The notes under the pieces: generated by a model
Databases searched by the model: none
Seen by the model: the letters and a program-made list of their open reading frames with translations, nothing else
What the model was told of the DNA's origin: nothing
Shown: one piece after another, positions 55,028 to 64,000 of the stretch
How the letters are laid out: every line of letters starts with the position of its first letter
How positions within the stretch are numbered: position 1 is the first letter of the stretch
Source of the DNA: Apilactobacillus nanyangensis
GTDB lineage: Bacteria; Bacillota; Bacilli; Lactobacillales; Lactobacillaceae
DNA: 64,000 nucleotides
Reading direction: 5' to 3'
Assembly (NCBI RefSeq): GCF_016861915.1
Contig: NZ_BOLX01000011.1
Location: 1 to 64,000 of the forward strand
Position numbers and translations under genes: made by a program

Positions 55028-55062
55028 AAGGCATAATTACCCTGGGTAGTTGTGTCTTTTTT
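55028..55062 (+). terminator. Terminator/attenuator hairpin between ffh and the MoxR gene
   Basis: GGCATAATTACC pairs with GGTAGTTGTGTC-type arm (stem 55028-55041 with 55045-55058, including G-U pairs, loop CTG), followed by six Ts. The RBS AGGAGGG of the next gene begins one base later, and no other promoter is visible, so it may attenuate rather than fully stop transcription. Confidence 0.8.
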
Positions 55063-55075
55063 AGGAGGGATTTGA

Positions 55076-56176
55076 ATGGCATTAGGTTTTAACAAAACAA
55101 TGCAAGCAGTAGACTTAATTGAAAAAAGTGGCGCAGTTGCAAATATTGTTGGTCTTGCTGGAATTGGTAAGTCGGCATTAGTAAATCGATTAGCCGAACA
55201 AAATCACGCCAAATTATTTACCACAGTCGTCAGTCTATCTGAGAAAGGCGACTTGTCGATTCCGGTGCCACCTCTAACAGACAAGTCATTTATTGAGACT
55301 GATGAGTATGGAACACTGGCCGATGTTAAATTCGGTTACTCACATACCATTATTGAAATTATCAAATATGCTGAAGCCAATCCGGATACACCAATCTATT
55401 GGTTCCTAGATGAATTTAACCGTGGAACCTCTGATGTGCAAAGTGAGCTAATGAATTTAGTGTTACAACGCCGCATTAATTCGGTGGTATTACCAAAACA
55501 GGTTCACATTATCATTGCTGAAAATCCAGATGATATGAATGCTAATTATGATGTTTATGCTAGTGATGATGCCATTACTGACAGAACGGTGCGCGTGAAC
55601 ATGCAAACAGATGTAAATGATTGGCTAAAGTGGGCAAAAGATAACCAAGTCAACCAACAAGTCATTAATTTTATTAGCGACAATTCAGAGTTTTTAGACC
55701 ATGGAAACGATGAGATTAAACCAACGCCTAGATCTTGGCACCGTGTTTCAAATATCGTCAATCAATACAACGATGATTATGATGAAGATATTTTAAGAGA
55801 GGCTATCTCAGGAAATGTAGGTCCATCCATTGCAGAATCTTTTATTAAATTCATGAATCTATCTGGCAATGACAAGATTGATTTAAATGGTGATTTACAA
55901 GATGTCATTGATAAAGTAGCATCTAAAGATGAGATTACTAAGCAATCATTGGTAAGTGAATATGTAAAATCTGTATCAACATTAAGCGATGACGTTTGCC
56001 ACCGTTTAACAACGTTTATCGATTTATTAAGTTCAGATGGTCAATACGCGATTGCTCGAACATTGATTAACGATAGTGGCTTAATTGACGACATCTACAA
56101 CATGGCAGAAACAAGTTTATCTGCTAAAAATTTATATGATAAGTTAACCGAAATTAGTTTTAATGCATACAGGTGA
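55076..56176 (+). CDS. MoxR-like AAA+ ATPase
   Basis: A 366-residue AAA+ protein of the MoxR/dynein-midasin-like group. Walker A is GLAGIGKSALV (about residues 27-37), Walker B is YWFLDEFNRG (about 119-128), and the Asn of sensor 1 is in IIAENPDDM. It continues with a helical lid and a long C-terminal helical region of unknown function. Such ATPases act as chaperones that load or remodel VWA partners. It starts right after the ffh attenuator and overlaps the stop/RBS region of the VWA gene. Confidence 0.85.
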   Translation: MALGFNKTMQAVDLIEKSGAVANIVGLAGIGKSALVNRLAEQNHAKLFTTVVSLSEKGDLSIPVPPLTDKSFIETDEYGTLADVKFGYSHTIIEIIKYAEANPDTPIYWFLDEFNRGTSDVQSELMNLVLQRRINSVVLPKQVHIIIAENPDDMNANYDVYASDDAITDRTVRVNMQTDVNDWLKWAKDNQVNQQVINFISDNSEFLDHGNDEIKPTPRSWHRVSNIVNQYNDDYDEDILREAISGNVGPSIAESFIKFMNLSGNDKIDLNGDLQDVIDKVASKDEITKQSLVSEYVKSVSTLSDDVCHRLTTFIDLLSSDGQYAIARTLINDSGLIDDIYNMAETSLSAKNLYDKLTEISFNAYR

Positions 56177-56181
56177 TTAAT

Positions 56182-57411
56182 ATGACACTCAATAGTGATG
56201 TTTACGATCTAATTCATAAGGATTCAAATCAAAATAATCCAACTGAAGTAGATGGAATTATTGCCAAAGGTATTTTATTCTTAATTCGTAATAAGAGCTT
56301 ATATGGCGAAATTTTGCTCCATTTAAACAGAAATACAGATAACACGATTGATTCTTTTTTAGCATTGAAGTGGTCGAATAATCAATTGGAACTGGTATAT
56401 AATCCCAGTCATTTAAAAGACGATGTGGCAGATGCTAATGATCTGATTGCGATTCTAGAGCATCTATCAATGCATATCGTGTGGTTGCATCCCCTCAGAT
56501 ACGTCAATCGCAGTCTATTGAACTATGTGGCTTCCGATGTGGCGGTTAACCAATACGTTTCTGATGTTTATTCCAAAGGATGGACTCTAGACAAGATTAA
56601 CTACCAGTATAATCTTGATATGAAACCAAATCTGGATTCGAGTCAATACGCTAAGCAGCTTTATGATTTGTTTAGTCATGATAAACAAGACAGCGTTGGT
56701 AAATTAGATAACGATAACCTACGAATTGTCGATGATCATCGATACTTTGACGACGAGGGTAATATCAGTAATCAAGACTACGAACAAAGAAAAAAATCAA
56801 TCGATAAGCTGTTAAGGGATGCTTATAGCCAATATCGTGGTGAGCTTTCAATGTCAGTTGATAAGCAGATCAAGTCCGTTGTTATGCCTAGAATCAATTT
56901 ACAGCAAATTGTTAGAAGGATAACTGGAAATAAGAGTAATCGACCAACGAAGACCTATAATCGGTTTAATCGCAGACAGCCATATCGCATGGATATTGCT
57001 GGAAGAATCAGACATCAAAGCGAACATGTGAATGTTTTTATAGATAGTTCGGGTTCAATCAGCGATAATCAATATGCCAACATGGTTAGTGTTGTTGAAT
57101 CAATTCAATCAATGCCAAATATCGAAGTTAATTGCTATACGTTTGATGCTGATGTTCATCCGATTAGCAATATTTTTTTATCCAATCAGCGATTATTACA
57201 GGGTGGTACTAAGTACCAAAGCATTGTTGACTATGTTAATGAGCATAAATTATCTAAGCAGGGATGTATAGTCTTCACTGATGGTAAGGGAGAAGAATAT
57301 CTGAACCACCCAAACTTGCATATAGCTTGGGTATTATTGGATTACGAAAATAAGCTATCAGTACACAATCAAAAAGCTAACGTATTATATTTAGATCAAA
57401 TTAGGATGTGA
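56182..57411 (+). CDS. VWA-like DUF2201 protein with degenerate metallopeptidase-like domain
   Basis: A 409-residue protein. The N-terminal part has HLSMHIVWLHPLRY (His94, His98, His103). It resembles the DUF2201 metallopeptidase-like motif HExxH...H, but Leu95 sits where Glu is expected, so it is probably not a peptidase. The C-terminal part is a VWA-type domain with an intact MIDAS motif DSSGS (Asp288, Ser290, Ser292) and DGKGEEYL near the end. ATG 56182 was chosen because AGGTGA lies five bases upstream. VWA/DUF2201 proteins commonly pair with MoxR ATPases, and the preceding gene encodes one. No function is known. Confidence 0.78.
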   Translation: MTLNSDVYDLIHKDSNQNNPTEVDGIIAKGILFLIRNKSLYGEILLHLNRNTDNTIDSFLALKWSNNQLELVYNPSHLKDDVADANDLIAILEHLSMHIVWLHPLRYVNRSLLNYVASDVAVNQYVSDVYSKGWTLDKINYQYNLDMKPNLDSSQYAKQLYDLFSHDKQDSVGKLDNDNLRIVDDHRYFDDEGNISNQDYEQRKKSIDKLLRDAYSQYRGELSMSVDKQIKSVVMPRINLQQIVRRITGNKSNRPTKTYNRFNRRQPYRMDIAGRIRHQSEHVNVFIDSSGSISDNQYANMVSVVESIQSMPNIEVNCYTFDADVHPISNIFLSNQRLLQGGTKYQSIVDYVNEHKLSKQGCIVFTDGKGEEYLNHPNLHIAWVLLDYENKLSVHNQKANVLYLDQIRM

Positions 57412-57415
57412 TAAA

Positions 57416-57703
57416 ATGTTAAAACCGGATATATTAAAAATGGCGATTAATAATAGCATTAATGTTAAAAGAGCAAAGGCATTGCTATCTAATTCTTGGG
57501 ATGAGATTTATGAAGACTCACCATTTGTGGCAAAGATGTCAGTTAATGACGTTAATTTAGCTAAGGAGTTAGTTAAAAATCAGATATTTGAGAATGTTAA
57601 AGTCGATTTTGATGATTATCAAAGCGTCCATAATTTTGTTATTTATAACGAAAAATACATGGATCAACTGGCAAAAAGTGCTCTTTTAGCTGATTTTCAA
57701 TAA
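57416..57703 (+). CDS. Uncharacterised small protein of the MoxR/VWA cassette
   Basis: A 95-residue, mostly helical, soluble protein (MLKPDILKMAINNSINVKRA, then SNSWDEIYEDSPFVAKMSVN). It has no signal peptide, Cys or recognised motif. The start codon lies four bases after the VWA stop, indicating one operon, and it may be a partner or substrate of the two upstream proteins. The family is not recognised. Confidence 0.7.
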   Translation: MLKPDILKMAINNSINVKRAKALLSNSWDEIYEDSPFVAKMSVNDVNLAKELVKNQIFENVKVDFDDYQSVHNFVIYNEKYMDQLAKSALLADFQ

Positions 57704-57730
57704 AAAAATCATGGTGTAAAGAAAAAAACC

Positions 57731-57759
57731 TTTACAAGCATCTAAATAACTGTTATATT
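57731..57759 (+). promoter_or_regulatory. rpsP operon promoter
   Basis: TTTACA (57731-57736), a 17-base spacer and TATATT (57754-57759) with an extended TGT before it. The rplS promoter further on has the same CTTTACAAG-type -35 context. Confidence 0.8.
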
Positions 57760-57795
57760 TAATATCGTTAAAAGAAATACAGGAGGTGTTTATTA

Positions 57796-58071
57796 ATGTC
57801 TGTTAAAATTCGTTTGAAGAGAATGGGTTCAAAGAAGCGTCCTTTCTACCGTGTTGTAGTTGCTGATTCACGTAGCCCTCGTGATGGTCGTTTCATCCAA
57901 ACTGTTGGTACTTACAACCCATTAACTCAACCAAGTACTGTTAAACTAGAAGAAGAAGATATCTTCGAATGGTTAAACAAGGGTGCACAACCTTCAGATA
58001 CTGTACGTAACTTACTATCTGATGCTGGTATCATGAAGAAATATCATGAAGCTAAATACTCTAAGAAATAA
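57796..58071 (+). CDS. rpsP: 30S ribosomal protein S16
   Basis: A 91-residue S16, [20 protein letters not shown] and [21 protein letters not shown], early 16S-binding assembly protein. AGGAGGTG precedes the ATG. It heads the rpsP-khpA-rimM-trmD group. Confidence 0.98.
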   Translation: MSVKIRLKRMGSKKRPFYRVVVADSRSPRDGRFIQTVGTYNPLTQPSTVKLEEEDIFEWLNKGAQPSDTVRNLLSDAGIMKKYHEAKYSKK

Positions 58072-58084
58072 GTGATATCGAGTT

Positions 58085-58342
58085 ATGACTAATTTTGATG
58101 AGCTGATTAAAAAAATCGTAAAACCACTGGTGGAATACCCAGAGGATGTTGCTATCGATCATAGTGAATCGGATCGTTTCTATGAATATCATCTTGTTAC
58201 CAATCCTGCCGATGTTGGTAGAATTATTGGTAAAAAGGGCCATGTAGCGCAAACAATTCGTACGATTGTTTACAGTGCTCGTGTTTCTGGTGATAAGCGC
58301 GTAAGACTGATTATTGATGATAGTAAGAATAAAAACTCTTAA
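58085..58342 (+). CDS. khpA: KH-domain RNA-binding protein KhpA (YlqC)
   Basis: The 85-residue protein has one KH domain with the GxxG loop in IIGKKGHVAQTIR. KhpA with KhpB (Jag) binds many transcripts and affects cell elongation in streptococci. No jag gene is in the window. It starts 13 bases after rpsP, and its stop codon falls inside a terminator stem. Confidence 0.94.
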   Translation: MTNFDELIKKIVKPLVEYPEDVAIDHSESDRFYEYHLVTNPADVGRIIGKKGHVAQTIRTIVYSARVSGDKRVRLIIDDSKNKNS

Positions 58343-58377
58343 ATGAAACCTTGGTGTTTTGTTTAAGAGTTTTTTAA
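58330..58377 (+). terminator. Intrinsic terminator overlapping the khpA stop
   Basis: AAAACTCTTAA pairs with TTAAGAGTTTT around a loop of about 20 bases, followed by Ts. The left arm includes the last khpA codons. Confidence 0.75.
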
Positions 58378-58397
58378 CATAAAAGGGGAAATGAATA

Positions 58398-58922
58398 ATG
58401 AACTTTTATAATATTGGAAAGATTGTAAATACTCAGGGACTTCGTGGTGAAGTTCGTGTAATGTCTATTACCGATTTCCCTGAAAAACGTTTTAAAGTTG
58501 GTAATGAAGTTTATGCGTTCTTAAATGATACTAAGAGCGAAAAGTTAGTCATCGATGGTGTTAGAACTCATAAAAACTTCATCTTGCTACACTTTAAAGA
58601 CAAGCCAACTATCAATGATGTTGAATACTTAAAACCTTCAGAATTAAAGATTGCTGAAGATCAACTTGATAGTGATGACTTACAACCTGGCGAATACTAC
58701 TATCACCAAATCATTGGTTTAGATGTTTTAGATACTGATGGACAAAAGATTGGTTCCGTTAAGGAAATTCTTTCACCAGGTGCCAATGATGTTTGGGTTG
58801 TCTCACGTGATAACAAGTCCGATTTATTATTACCTAAGATTGATTCTGTCATCTTAGATGTTAATTTAGACGATGAAGTAATTACTGTGGATGTTCCTAG
58901 GGGGCTCGACGATGAAGATTGA
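58398..58922 (+). CDS. rimM: 16S rRNA processing protein RimM
   Basis: RimM helps 30S maturation near the 16S 3' domain and S19. The 174-residue protein has the N-terminal RimM barrel ([21 protein letters not shown]) and a C-terminal PRC barrel (about 95-170, with [14 protein letters not shown]). AAAAGGGGAA precedes the ATG. It overlaps trmD by 11 bases. Confidence 0.96.
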   Translation: MNFYNIGKIVNTQGLRGEVRVMSITDFPEKRFKVGNEVYAFLNDTKSEKLVIDGVRTHKNFILLHFKDKPTINDVEYLKPSELKIAEDQLDSDDLQPGEYYYHQIIGLDVLDTDGQKIGSVKEILSPGANDVWVVSRDNKSDLLLPKIDSVILDVNLDDEVITVDVPRGLDDED

Positions 58923-59658
58923 TATCTTAAGCTTGTTCCCAGATATGTTTGATGGCCCTTTGGGTGATTCAATTCTTGGAAAAGCAAAGGATAAAGGACT
59001 ATTAGATATTAATATTACTAACTTTAGAGACTTTTCTACTAATAAGCACGGTAACGTTGATGACTACCCATTTGGTGGTGGTGCTGGAATGTTACTACAA
59101 GCTCAACCAATTTTTGATGCACTAGCACATACCCAAGAAGAAGCTGAAAAGGAAGGCATTTCTAATGGACGTGTAATTCTGTTGGATCCAGCAGGAAAGA
59201 AGTTTGATCAAAAAGAGGCTGAAAAATTATCTAAGGAAGACCATTTAACATTCATTTGTGGTCACTACGAAGGTTATGATGAAAGAATAAAGACACTAGT
59301 AACCGATGAGTATTCATTGGGTGATTTCGTGTTAACTGGTGGAGAATTACCTGCAATGGTGATGATTGATGCAACCGCTCGATTATTATCTGATGTTTTG
59401 GGTAACGATGAATCTGCACCAGGGGATTCTTTCTCAAGTGGATTACTAGAATATCCTCAATACACCAGACCTGCTGATTTTAGAGGAATGACTGTTCCAG
59501 ATGTCTTAACTAGTGGTAATCACCAAAAAATTGAAGAATGGCGTGAAAAAGAGGCGCTAAGAAAGACTTATCTTAGACGCCCAGATTTAATTGATTACGG
59601 TCAATTAACTGATTTACAAAAGAAACTATTAGCAGAAGTAAAAATAGAAGAAGAATAA
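58912..59658 (+). CDS. trmD: tRNA (guanine-N1)-methyltransferase TrmD
   Basis: TrmD makes m1G37 in tRNAs reading CNN codons. The 248-residue knotted SPOUT protein starts [15 protein letters not shown] and has [33 protein letters not shown] and [13 protein letters not shown]. The ATG at 58912 overlaps the rimM stop, with TAGGGGG upstream; an in-frame upstream ATG lies in rimM. Confidence 0.97.
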   Translation: MKIDILSLFPDMFDGPLGDSILGKAKDKGLLDINITNFRDFSTNKHGNVDDYPFGGGAGMLLQAQPIFDALAHTQEEAEKEGISNGRVILLDPAGKKFDQKEAEKLSKEDHLTFICGHYEGYDERIKTLVTDEYSLGDFVLTGGELPAMVMIDATARLLSDVLGNDESAPGDSFSSGLLEYPQYTRPADFRGMTVPDVLTSGNHQKIEEWREKEALRKTYLRRPDLIDYGQLTDLQKKLLAEVKIEEE

Positions 59659-59665
59659 AATAATC

Positions 59666-59694
59666 TTTACAAGTAATTGTGGTTATGTTAGTAT
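59666..59694 (+). promoter_or_regulatory. rplS promoter
   Basis: TTTACA (59666-59671), a 17-base spacer and TAGTAT (59689-59694) with an extended TGT. Confidence 0.75.
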
Positions 59695-59724
59695 TCTAAT
59701 TGACTATTTTTATAGTTAAATAAA

Positions 59725-59775
59725 AACGGTATTCCGCTGTTGCAACAAGTAAAGACAAGAATGCTAGTTGGAGGA
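59725..59775 (+). ncRNA. L19 ribosomal protein leader
   Basis: The leader contains ACGGTATTCCGCTGTTGCAA, then AAGACAAGAATGCTAGTTGG, with GTTG and CAAC able to pair. It resembles the L19 leader motif upstream of rplS in Firmicutes, which is thought to let L19 limit its own synthesis. The match is from memory and the limits are approximate. Confidence 0.6.
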
Positions 59776-59784
59776 TGTTATATT

Positions 59785-60141
59785 ATGCGTCAAAACGAAT
59801 TAATCTCAAAGATTAACGCGGAACAACTAAAGAGTGATGTTCCAGAATTTAGAGCCGGAGATACTGTTAAGGTATCTGTTAAGGTTGTTGAAGGTAGCAA
59901 CGAACGTATCCAAGTATTCGAAGGTGTTGTTATCAAACGCCACGGTACAGGTATCCAAGCTACTTACACTGTTCGTAAGATTACTTCAGGTGTAGGTGTT
60001 GAACGTATCTTCCCACTACACTCACCACGTGTTGCTAAGTTAGAAGTAACTCGTCGTGGTGCCGTACGTCGTGCTAAGCTATACTACTTACGCGAACGTC
60101 ATGGTAAGGCTGCTCGTATTAAAGAAGCACGTCGTCGTTAA
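59785..60141 (+). CDS. rplS: 50S ribosomal protein L19
   Basis: A 118-residue L19 starting [20 protein letters not shown], ending in the Arg-rich [15 protein letters not shown] and [22 protein letters not shown] lies upstream of ATG 59785; the open frame before it belongs to the leader. It closes the rpsP-rplS ribosome-assembly block and ends in a terminator. Confidence 0.98.
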   Translation: MRQNELISKINAEQLKSDVPEFRAGDTVKVSVKVVEGSNERIQVFEGVVIKRHGTGIQATYTVRKITSGVGVERIFPLHSPRVAKLEVTRRGAVRRAKLYYLRERHGKAARIKEARRR

Positions 60142-60165
60142 GATAAAATTTATATCTAAAATGAA

Positions 60166-60196
60166 GGGTAACGCTTATGCGTTGCTCTTTTTTTAT
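60166..60196 (+). terminator. Intrinsic terminator after rplS
   Basis: GGGTAACGC pairs with GCGTTGCTC (one G-U pair) around TTAT, followed by seven Ts. Confidence 0.88.
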
Positions 60197-60197
60197 A

Positions 60198-60226
60198 CAA
60201 AAAAAGATGGCCATTAAGCCATCTTT
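60198..60226 (-). terminator. Intrinsic terminator of the C69 dipeptidase gene (minus strand)
   Basis: On the minus strand AAAGATGGC pairs with GCCATCTTT around TTAAT, followed by a T-run. It lies back-to-back with the rplS terminator. Confidence 0.88.
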
Positions 60227-60230
60227 TAAG

Positions 60231-61661
60231 TTATAGGTTTTCATCTGTATTGTAGTTTAGTTTTGAAAAATCAGTTGATTTTGATATTAATTCGTATGAT
60301 AGATGTCTGTAACTATCCATTGCATATTCAGCACATTCATTACTGATCTTTGTGACAAAATCGGAAACTTCTTGAGGTGCTAAATCGTTTGCTTTGATAT
60401 CAGCTTCATTAATCTTTTGTTGGAAGTAGATATTAAGCTTTTCTTGGACATCACCAACGACATCAACGAAGGTATTGTAATGTGGGTCTAATAGGACGCC
60501 AGTTAGTTTGAAAATCCAGTATGCAGACTTTGGTTCATATGTTAACTTACCAATCTTATATTCAAGTGGGGTATCCTTGATGCCGGCAAAGAATGGGACA
60601 AAAACGCTTTGTGCTGCAACACCCATTGATAACCAGTGAATACCACCAACTTCAATTGGTAGGTTAGGACGAATTTGTAAGACATGTGATTCTTGTGCTT
60701 TTGCTAAACTAATTGGACGATATCTGGTTTTATCTTCATGACTACCTTTACCGACCGGGTCAAATTGTGTACCTTGGTAGTGTGATGCTAAGAAGTCTTT
60801 AGCATCTTGAACTGAGATTAAACGACTTGGTTTTCTTACGAATGGTAAGTCATATGATTCTGGATCTTGTTTAATTTCTGGATTAAACATGCGTTGACCA
60901 TACCAAACACGTGGATTGTTGTAGTATAAGTCAGCTTCGTTTCTAGTTCCAAAGATTTCTCTGAAGTTAAAACTACCATTATTTGAATTATTTAAGTGGT
61001 TTTTTCTAACAAATTCAATGATGTTATCTGACCACATAAAGTTTTCAGGGTCATCGAAATCGATGTTTTGAATTGCTAGTCGATTTGAAACAACGGCATA
61101 ACAATCATCTGGGATTCGCATTGCTACCCAATGATGACCTGAACCAATTTCAAAGTACCAAACTTCATCTTGATCTGAGAATAAGATACCGTTACTTTCA
61201 CTAGCACCGAATTTTGAAACAATTTCACCCAGACGTTTAACACCTTCACGAGCAGTTTTAACATATGGTAGAACGACAGTTACCATGGAAGCTTCACTAA
61301 TTCCAGATTCAACTAGTGGATCAAATCCTAATACATAACTATTTGAGTAAGCACTTTCGGTTGCACTCATAGCTACTCCATATTCGTTGATGCCTTCTTC
61401 TTCAAATAATCCTTCTTTATTAGTCCATTCCGGAGTAGCAGTGTGTTTACCCCTAACAGTAGGTAACTCCATTCTAAAGGCGTTTTCTTGCGCTATAAAC
61501 ACTGGCTTTTCTTTATACTCCTTATGAGGATGAACAACAAAATGCTTTGGCCAGGTTGATTTGCAATCTTCGTTACGGCCAATCATGGTAGAACCATCAA
61601 CTGATGCTTTCTTACCGACTAAAATACTAGTACATGCATCGTATTCTGGAAACTTTGGCAT
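60231..61661 (-). CDS. C69-family dipeptidase
   Basis: PepD-like dipeptidases of family C69 release amino acids from dipeptides inside the cell. The 476-residue protein has the nucleophile Cys9 in DACTSILVGKKAS followed by DGSTMIGRNED, and the rest of the Ntn-hydrolase fold. ATG 61661 was chosen because GAGGGAGTG lies about nine bases upstream and it places Cys9 near the N-terminus, as the family needs; 14 upstream residues are unconserved. It is divergent from the tautomerase gene. A possible -10 (TACAAT) lies at 61695-61700 on the minus strand. Confidence 0.93.
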   Translation of the reverse strand: MPKFPEYDACTSILVGKKASVDGSTMIGRNEDCKSTWPKHFVVHPHKEYKEKPVFIAQENAFRMELPTVRGKHTATPEWTNKEGLFEEEGINEYGVAMSATESAYSNSYVLGFDPLVESGISEASMVTVVLPYVKTAREGVKRLGEIVSKFGASESNGILFSDQDEVWYFEIGSGHHWVAMRIPDDCYAVVSNRLAIQNIDFDDPENFMWSDNIIEFVRKNHLNNSNNGSFNFREIFGTRNEADLYYNNPRVWYGQRMFNPEIKQDPESYDLPFVRKPSRLISVQDAKDFLASHYQGTQFDPVGKGSHEDKTRYRPISLAKAQESHVLQIRPNLPIEVGGIHWLSMGVAAQSVFVPFFAGIKDTPLEYKIGKLTYEPKSAYWIFKLTGVLLDPHYNTFVDVVGDVQEKLNIYFQQKINEADIKANDLAPQEVSDFVTKISNECAEYAMDSYRHLSYELISKSTDFSKLNYNTDENL

Positions 61662-61718
61662 GTTAAACACTCCCTCGTTAGATTCATTTCTATAATTGTA
61701 CATTAAACTTTTAAAAAA

Positions 61719-61747
61719 TTGAAATATATAAGTATCTAAAGTATAAT
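61719..61747 (+). promoter_or_regulatory. Promoter for the tautomerase-glpK genes
   Basis: TTGAAA (61719-61724), a 17-base spacer and TATAAT (61742-61747). Confidence 0.8.
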
Positions 61748-61778
61748 CAAAATAAAATTACAGGTTAGGAGAATGATT

Positions 61779-61967
61779 ATGCCATTAGTACATATTGATT
61801 TAATCGAAGGAAGAAACGAAGAACAATTGAAAGGACTAGTTGCTGACGTTACCAGCGCAATCGTAAAGAACACTGGTGCACCAGCTGAACACGTTCACAT
61901 CGTTTTAAACGAAATGAAGAAGAGTAACTACAGCGTTGCAGGTAAACTAAAGAGCGACGAAAAATAA
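61779..61967 (+). CDS. 4-oxalocrotonate tautomerase family protein
   Basis: A 62-residue protein of the 4-OT family. Starting at ATG 61779 gives Pro2, the catalytic base (MPLVHIDLIEGR), and AGGAG lies seven bases upstream; the ATG two codons earlier would bury the Pro. A family member of this size forms hexamers. The substrate in lactobacilli is unknown. It lies 16 bases before glpK and may share its promoter. Confidence 0.88.
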   Translation: MPLVHIDLIEGRNEEQLKGLVADVTSAIVKNTGAPAEHVHIVLNEMKKSNYSVAGKLKSDEK

Positions 61968-61974
61968 TAACTGA

Positions 61975-63489
<1,515 letters not shown>

Positions 63490-63499
63490 TCAAAAGAAA

Positions 63500-63528
63500 A
63501 AAGACTTGAGTTAATCTCAAGTCTTTTT
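63500..63528. terminator. Bidirectional intrinsic terminator after glpK
   Basis: AAAGACTTGAG pairs with CTCAAGTCTTT around TTAAT, with an A-run before and Ts after. It can serve glpK and the converging HAD gene. Confidence 0.9.
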
Positions 63529-64000
63529 ATAGTTCAAAGTATTCGTCTAGGTAACGAGCTAAACCGTCATTGTCATTATCGTATTTGGTAACGTCATCGG
63601 CTAGTTGTTTAATCTTAGGTTGACCATTCTTCATAGCCACACCTAATCCAGCATATTTCAACATTGTTTCATCATTAAATTCATCACCGAAAGCAATGAT
63701 ATTAGATTGGTCAATATTGTAATAGTCAGATAGCACTTCTAGACCAGTTTCTTTACTAACGTCCTTAGATGCCAATTCAACGATTGAATCTGGACCTCCC
63801 CATGGTGAAATTTGTAGTGTGTCACCATAGTTACGATCTACATAGTTAATGAATTTATCCATCTTATTGTGTTGAATTTGTAGGGTTAGACAAATTGGGT
63901 TTTCGTTTAAGTTCTCTTTAGTAATGAGTTCAGAAGGTTGAAGACTAGTTGGGAAGAAACCAACTTCATCGTTTGCTTCACGATTAGCTAAGAATAGTTC
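63527..64000 (-). CDS. Cof-type HAD-superfamily phosphatase (5' end beyond the window)
   Basis: The reading frame is open to the window edge, so the N-terminus (with the nucleophile Asp motif) is missing. About 158 residues are seen. The C-terminal part has SKETGLEVLSDYYNID and the HAD motif IV GDEFNDETMLKYAG, followed by GVAMKNG, all typical of Cof/YbjI-type sugar-phosphate or nucleotide phosphatases. The substrate is unknown. An internal ATG at 63862 is not the real start because family similarity continues before it. Confidence 0.88.
   Translation of the reverse strand, partial: ELFLANREANDEVGFFPTSLQPSELITKENLNENPICLTLQIQHNKMDKFINYVDRNYGDTLQISPWGGPDSIVELASKDVSKETGLEVLSDYYNIDQSNIIAFGDEFNDETMLKYAGLGVAMKNGQPKIKQLADDVTKYDNDNDGLARYLDEYFEL

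Noticed and set aside
54805-55095. 96-residue minus-strand frame over the Ffh M domain.
   Set aside because: Shadow of the Met-rich coding sequence.
57692-57712. TGATTTT/AAAATCA hairpin after the small cassette protein, considered as a terminator.
   Set aside because: AT-only stem with no T-run.
57715-57736. GTGTAAG...CTTTACA inverted repeat over the rpsP -35, considered as an operator.
   Set aside because: Only about five bases truly pair, too few to support an operator.

Overview
The window is core chromosome of a low-GC Gram-positive of the Lactobacillaceae. Gene order is that of the Firmicutes core (pheST; mltG-udk-greA; pbpA-rpmG-yqgN-gluP-yqgQ-glk; glnRA; rplU-prp-rpmA; efp-yqhY-nusB-folD-xseAB-ispA-tlyA-recN; gmk-rpoZ-coaBC-priA-fmt-rsmB-stp-prkC-rsgA-rpe-thiN; yloU-fakA-recG-plsX-acpP-rnc-smc-ftsY-ylxM-ffh; rpsP-khpA-rimM-trmD-rplS). 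The lactobacillar assignment rests on this order, a C69 dipeptidase, a DUF3042 protein, many TTG starts and AT-rich codon use. A heterofermentative genus of the Fructilactobacillus/Apilactobacillus kind is a guess from composition and from a glycerol kinase lacking the PTS-phosphorylatable histidine.

Layout. 1-74: one end of a probable IS3-family insertion sequence next to the yidC stop codon. 91-3121: yidC and acyP (minus strand), then an SPOUT methyltransferase, an HD-domain protein and a cysteine-rich HxlR regulator (plus). 3124-9222: promoter and Phe T-box in front of pheST, then mltG, udk and greA. 9267-11864: a large YfhO-type membrane protein on the minus strand. 11979-17206: cell-wall PBP, L33, folate salvage, rhomboid, glucokinase and a rhodanese-like protein without its catalytic Cys. 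17257-20929: DUF3042 gene (minus), miaA, glnR-glnA with a GlnR operator, and a probable degenerate dimeric-dUTPase-like protein. 20956-22257: tRNA-Arg(TCT) and the L21 leader-rplU-prp-rpmA operon. 22430-30703: EF-P, envelope stress protein, NusB, folate, exonuclease VII, isoprenoid and repair genes, gmk-rpoZ. 30801-41619: CoA synthesis, PriA, initiator-tRNA formylation, rRNA methylation, Ser/Thr phosphatase and PASTA kinase, RsgA, Rpe, thiamine pyrophosphokinase. 41707-41892: rpmB (minus). 42120-55021: fatty-acid kinase/phospholipid genes, RNase III, SMC, and the SRP genes ftsY-ylxM-ffh. 55076-57703: a three-gene MoxR ATPase / VWA-DUF2201 / small-protein cassette between ffh and rpsP. 57796-60141: ribosome assembly genes. 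60231-64000: C69 dipeptidase (minus), tautomerase, glycerol kinase and a partial HAD phosphatase (minus).

Most of the window is housekeeping. The least explained part is the MoxR/VWA cassette, which sits directly behind an attenuator-like hairpin after ffh and has a damaged HExxH-type motif. Secondary points of interest are key-residue substitutions in GlpK (His232 to Ala), CoaBC (Cys to Glu), FolD (cofactor loop) and the rhodanese, and the IS end at the left edge. No CRISPR array, prophage, toxin-antitoxin pair, replication origin or rRNA operon was seen.
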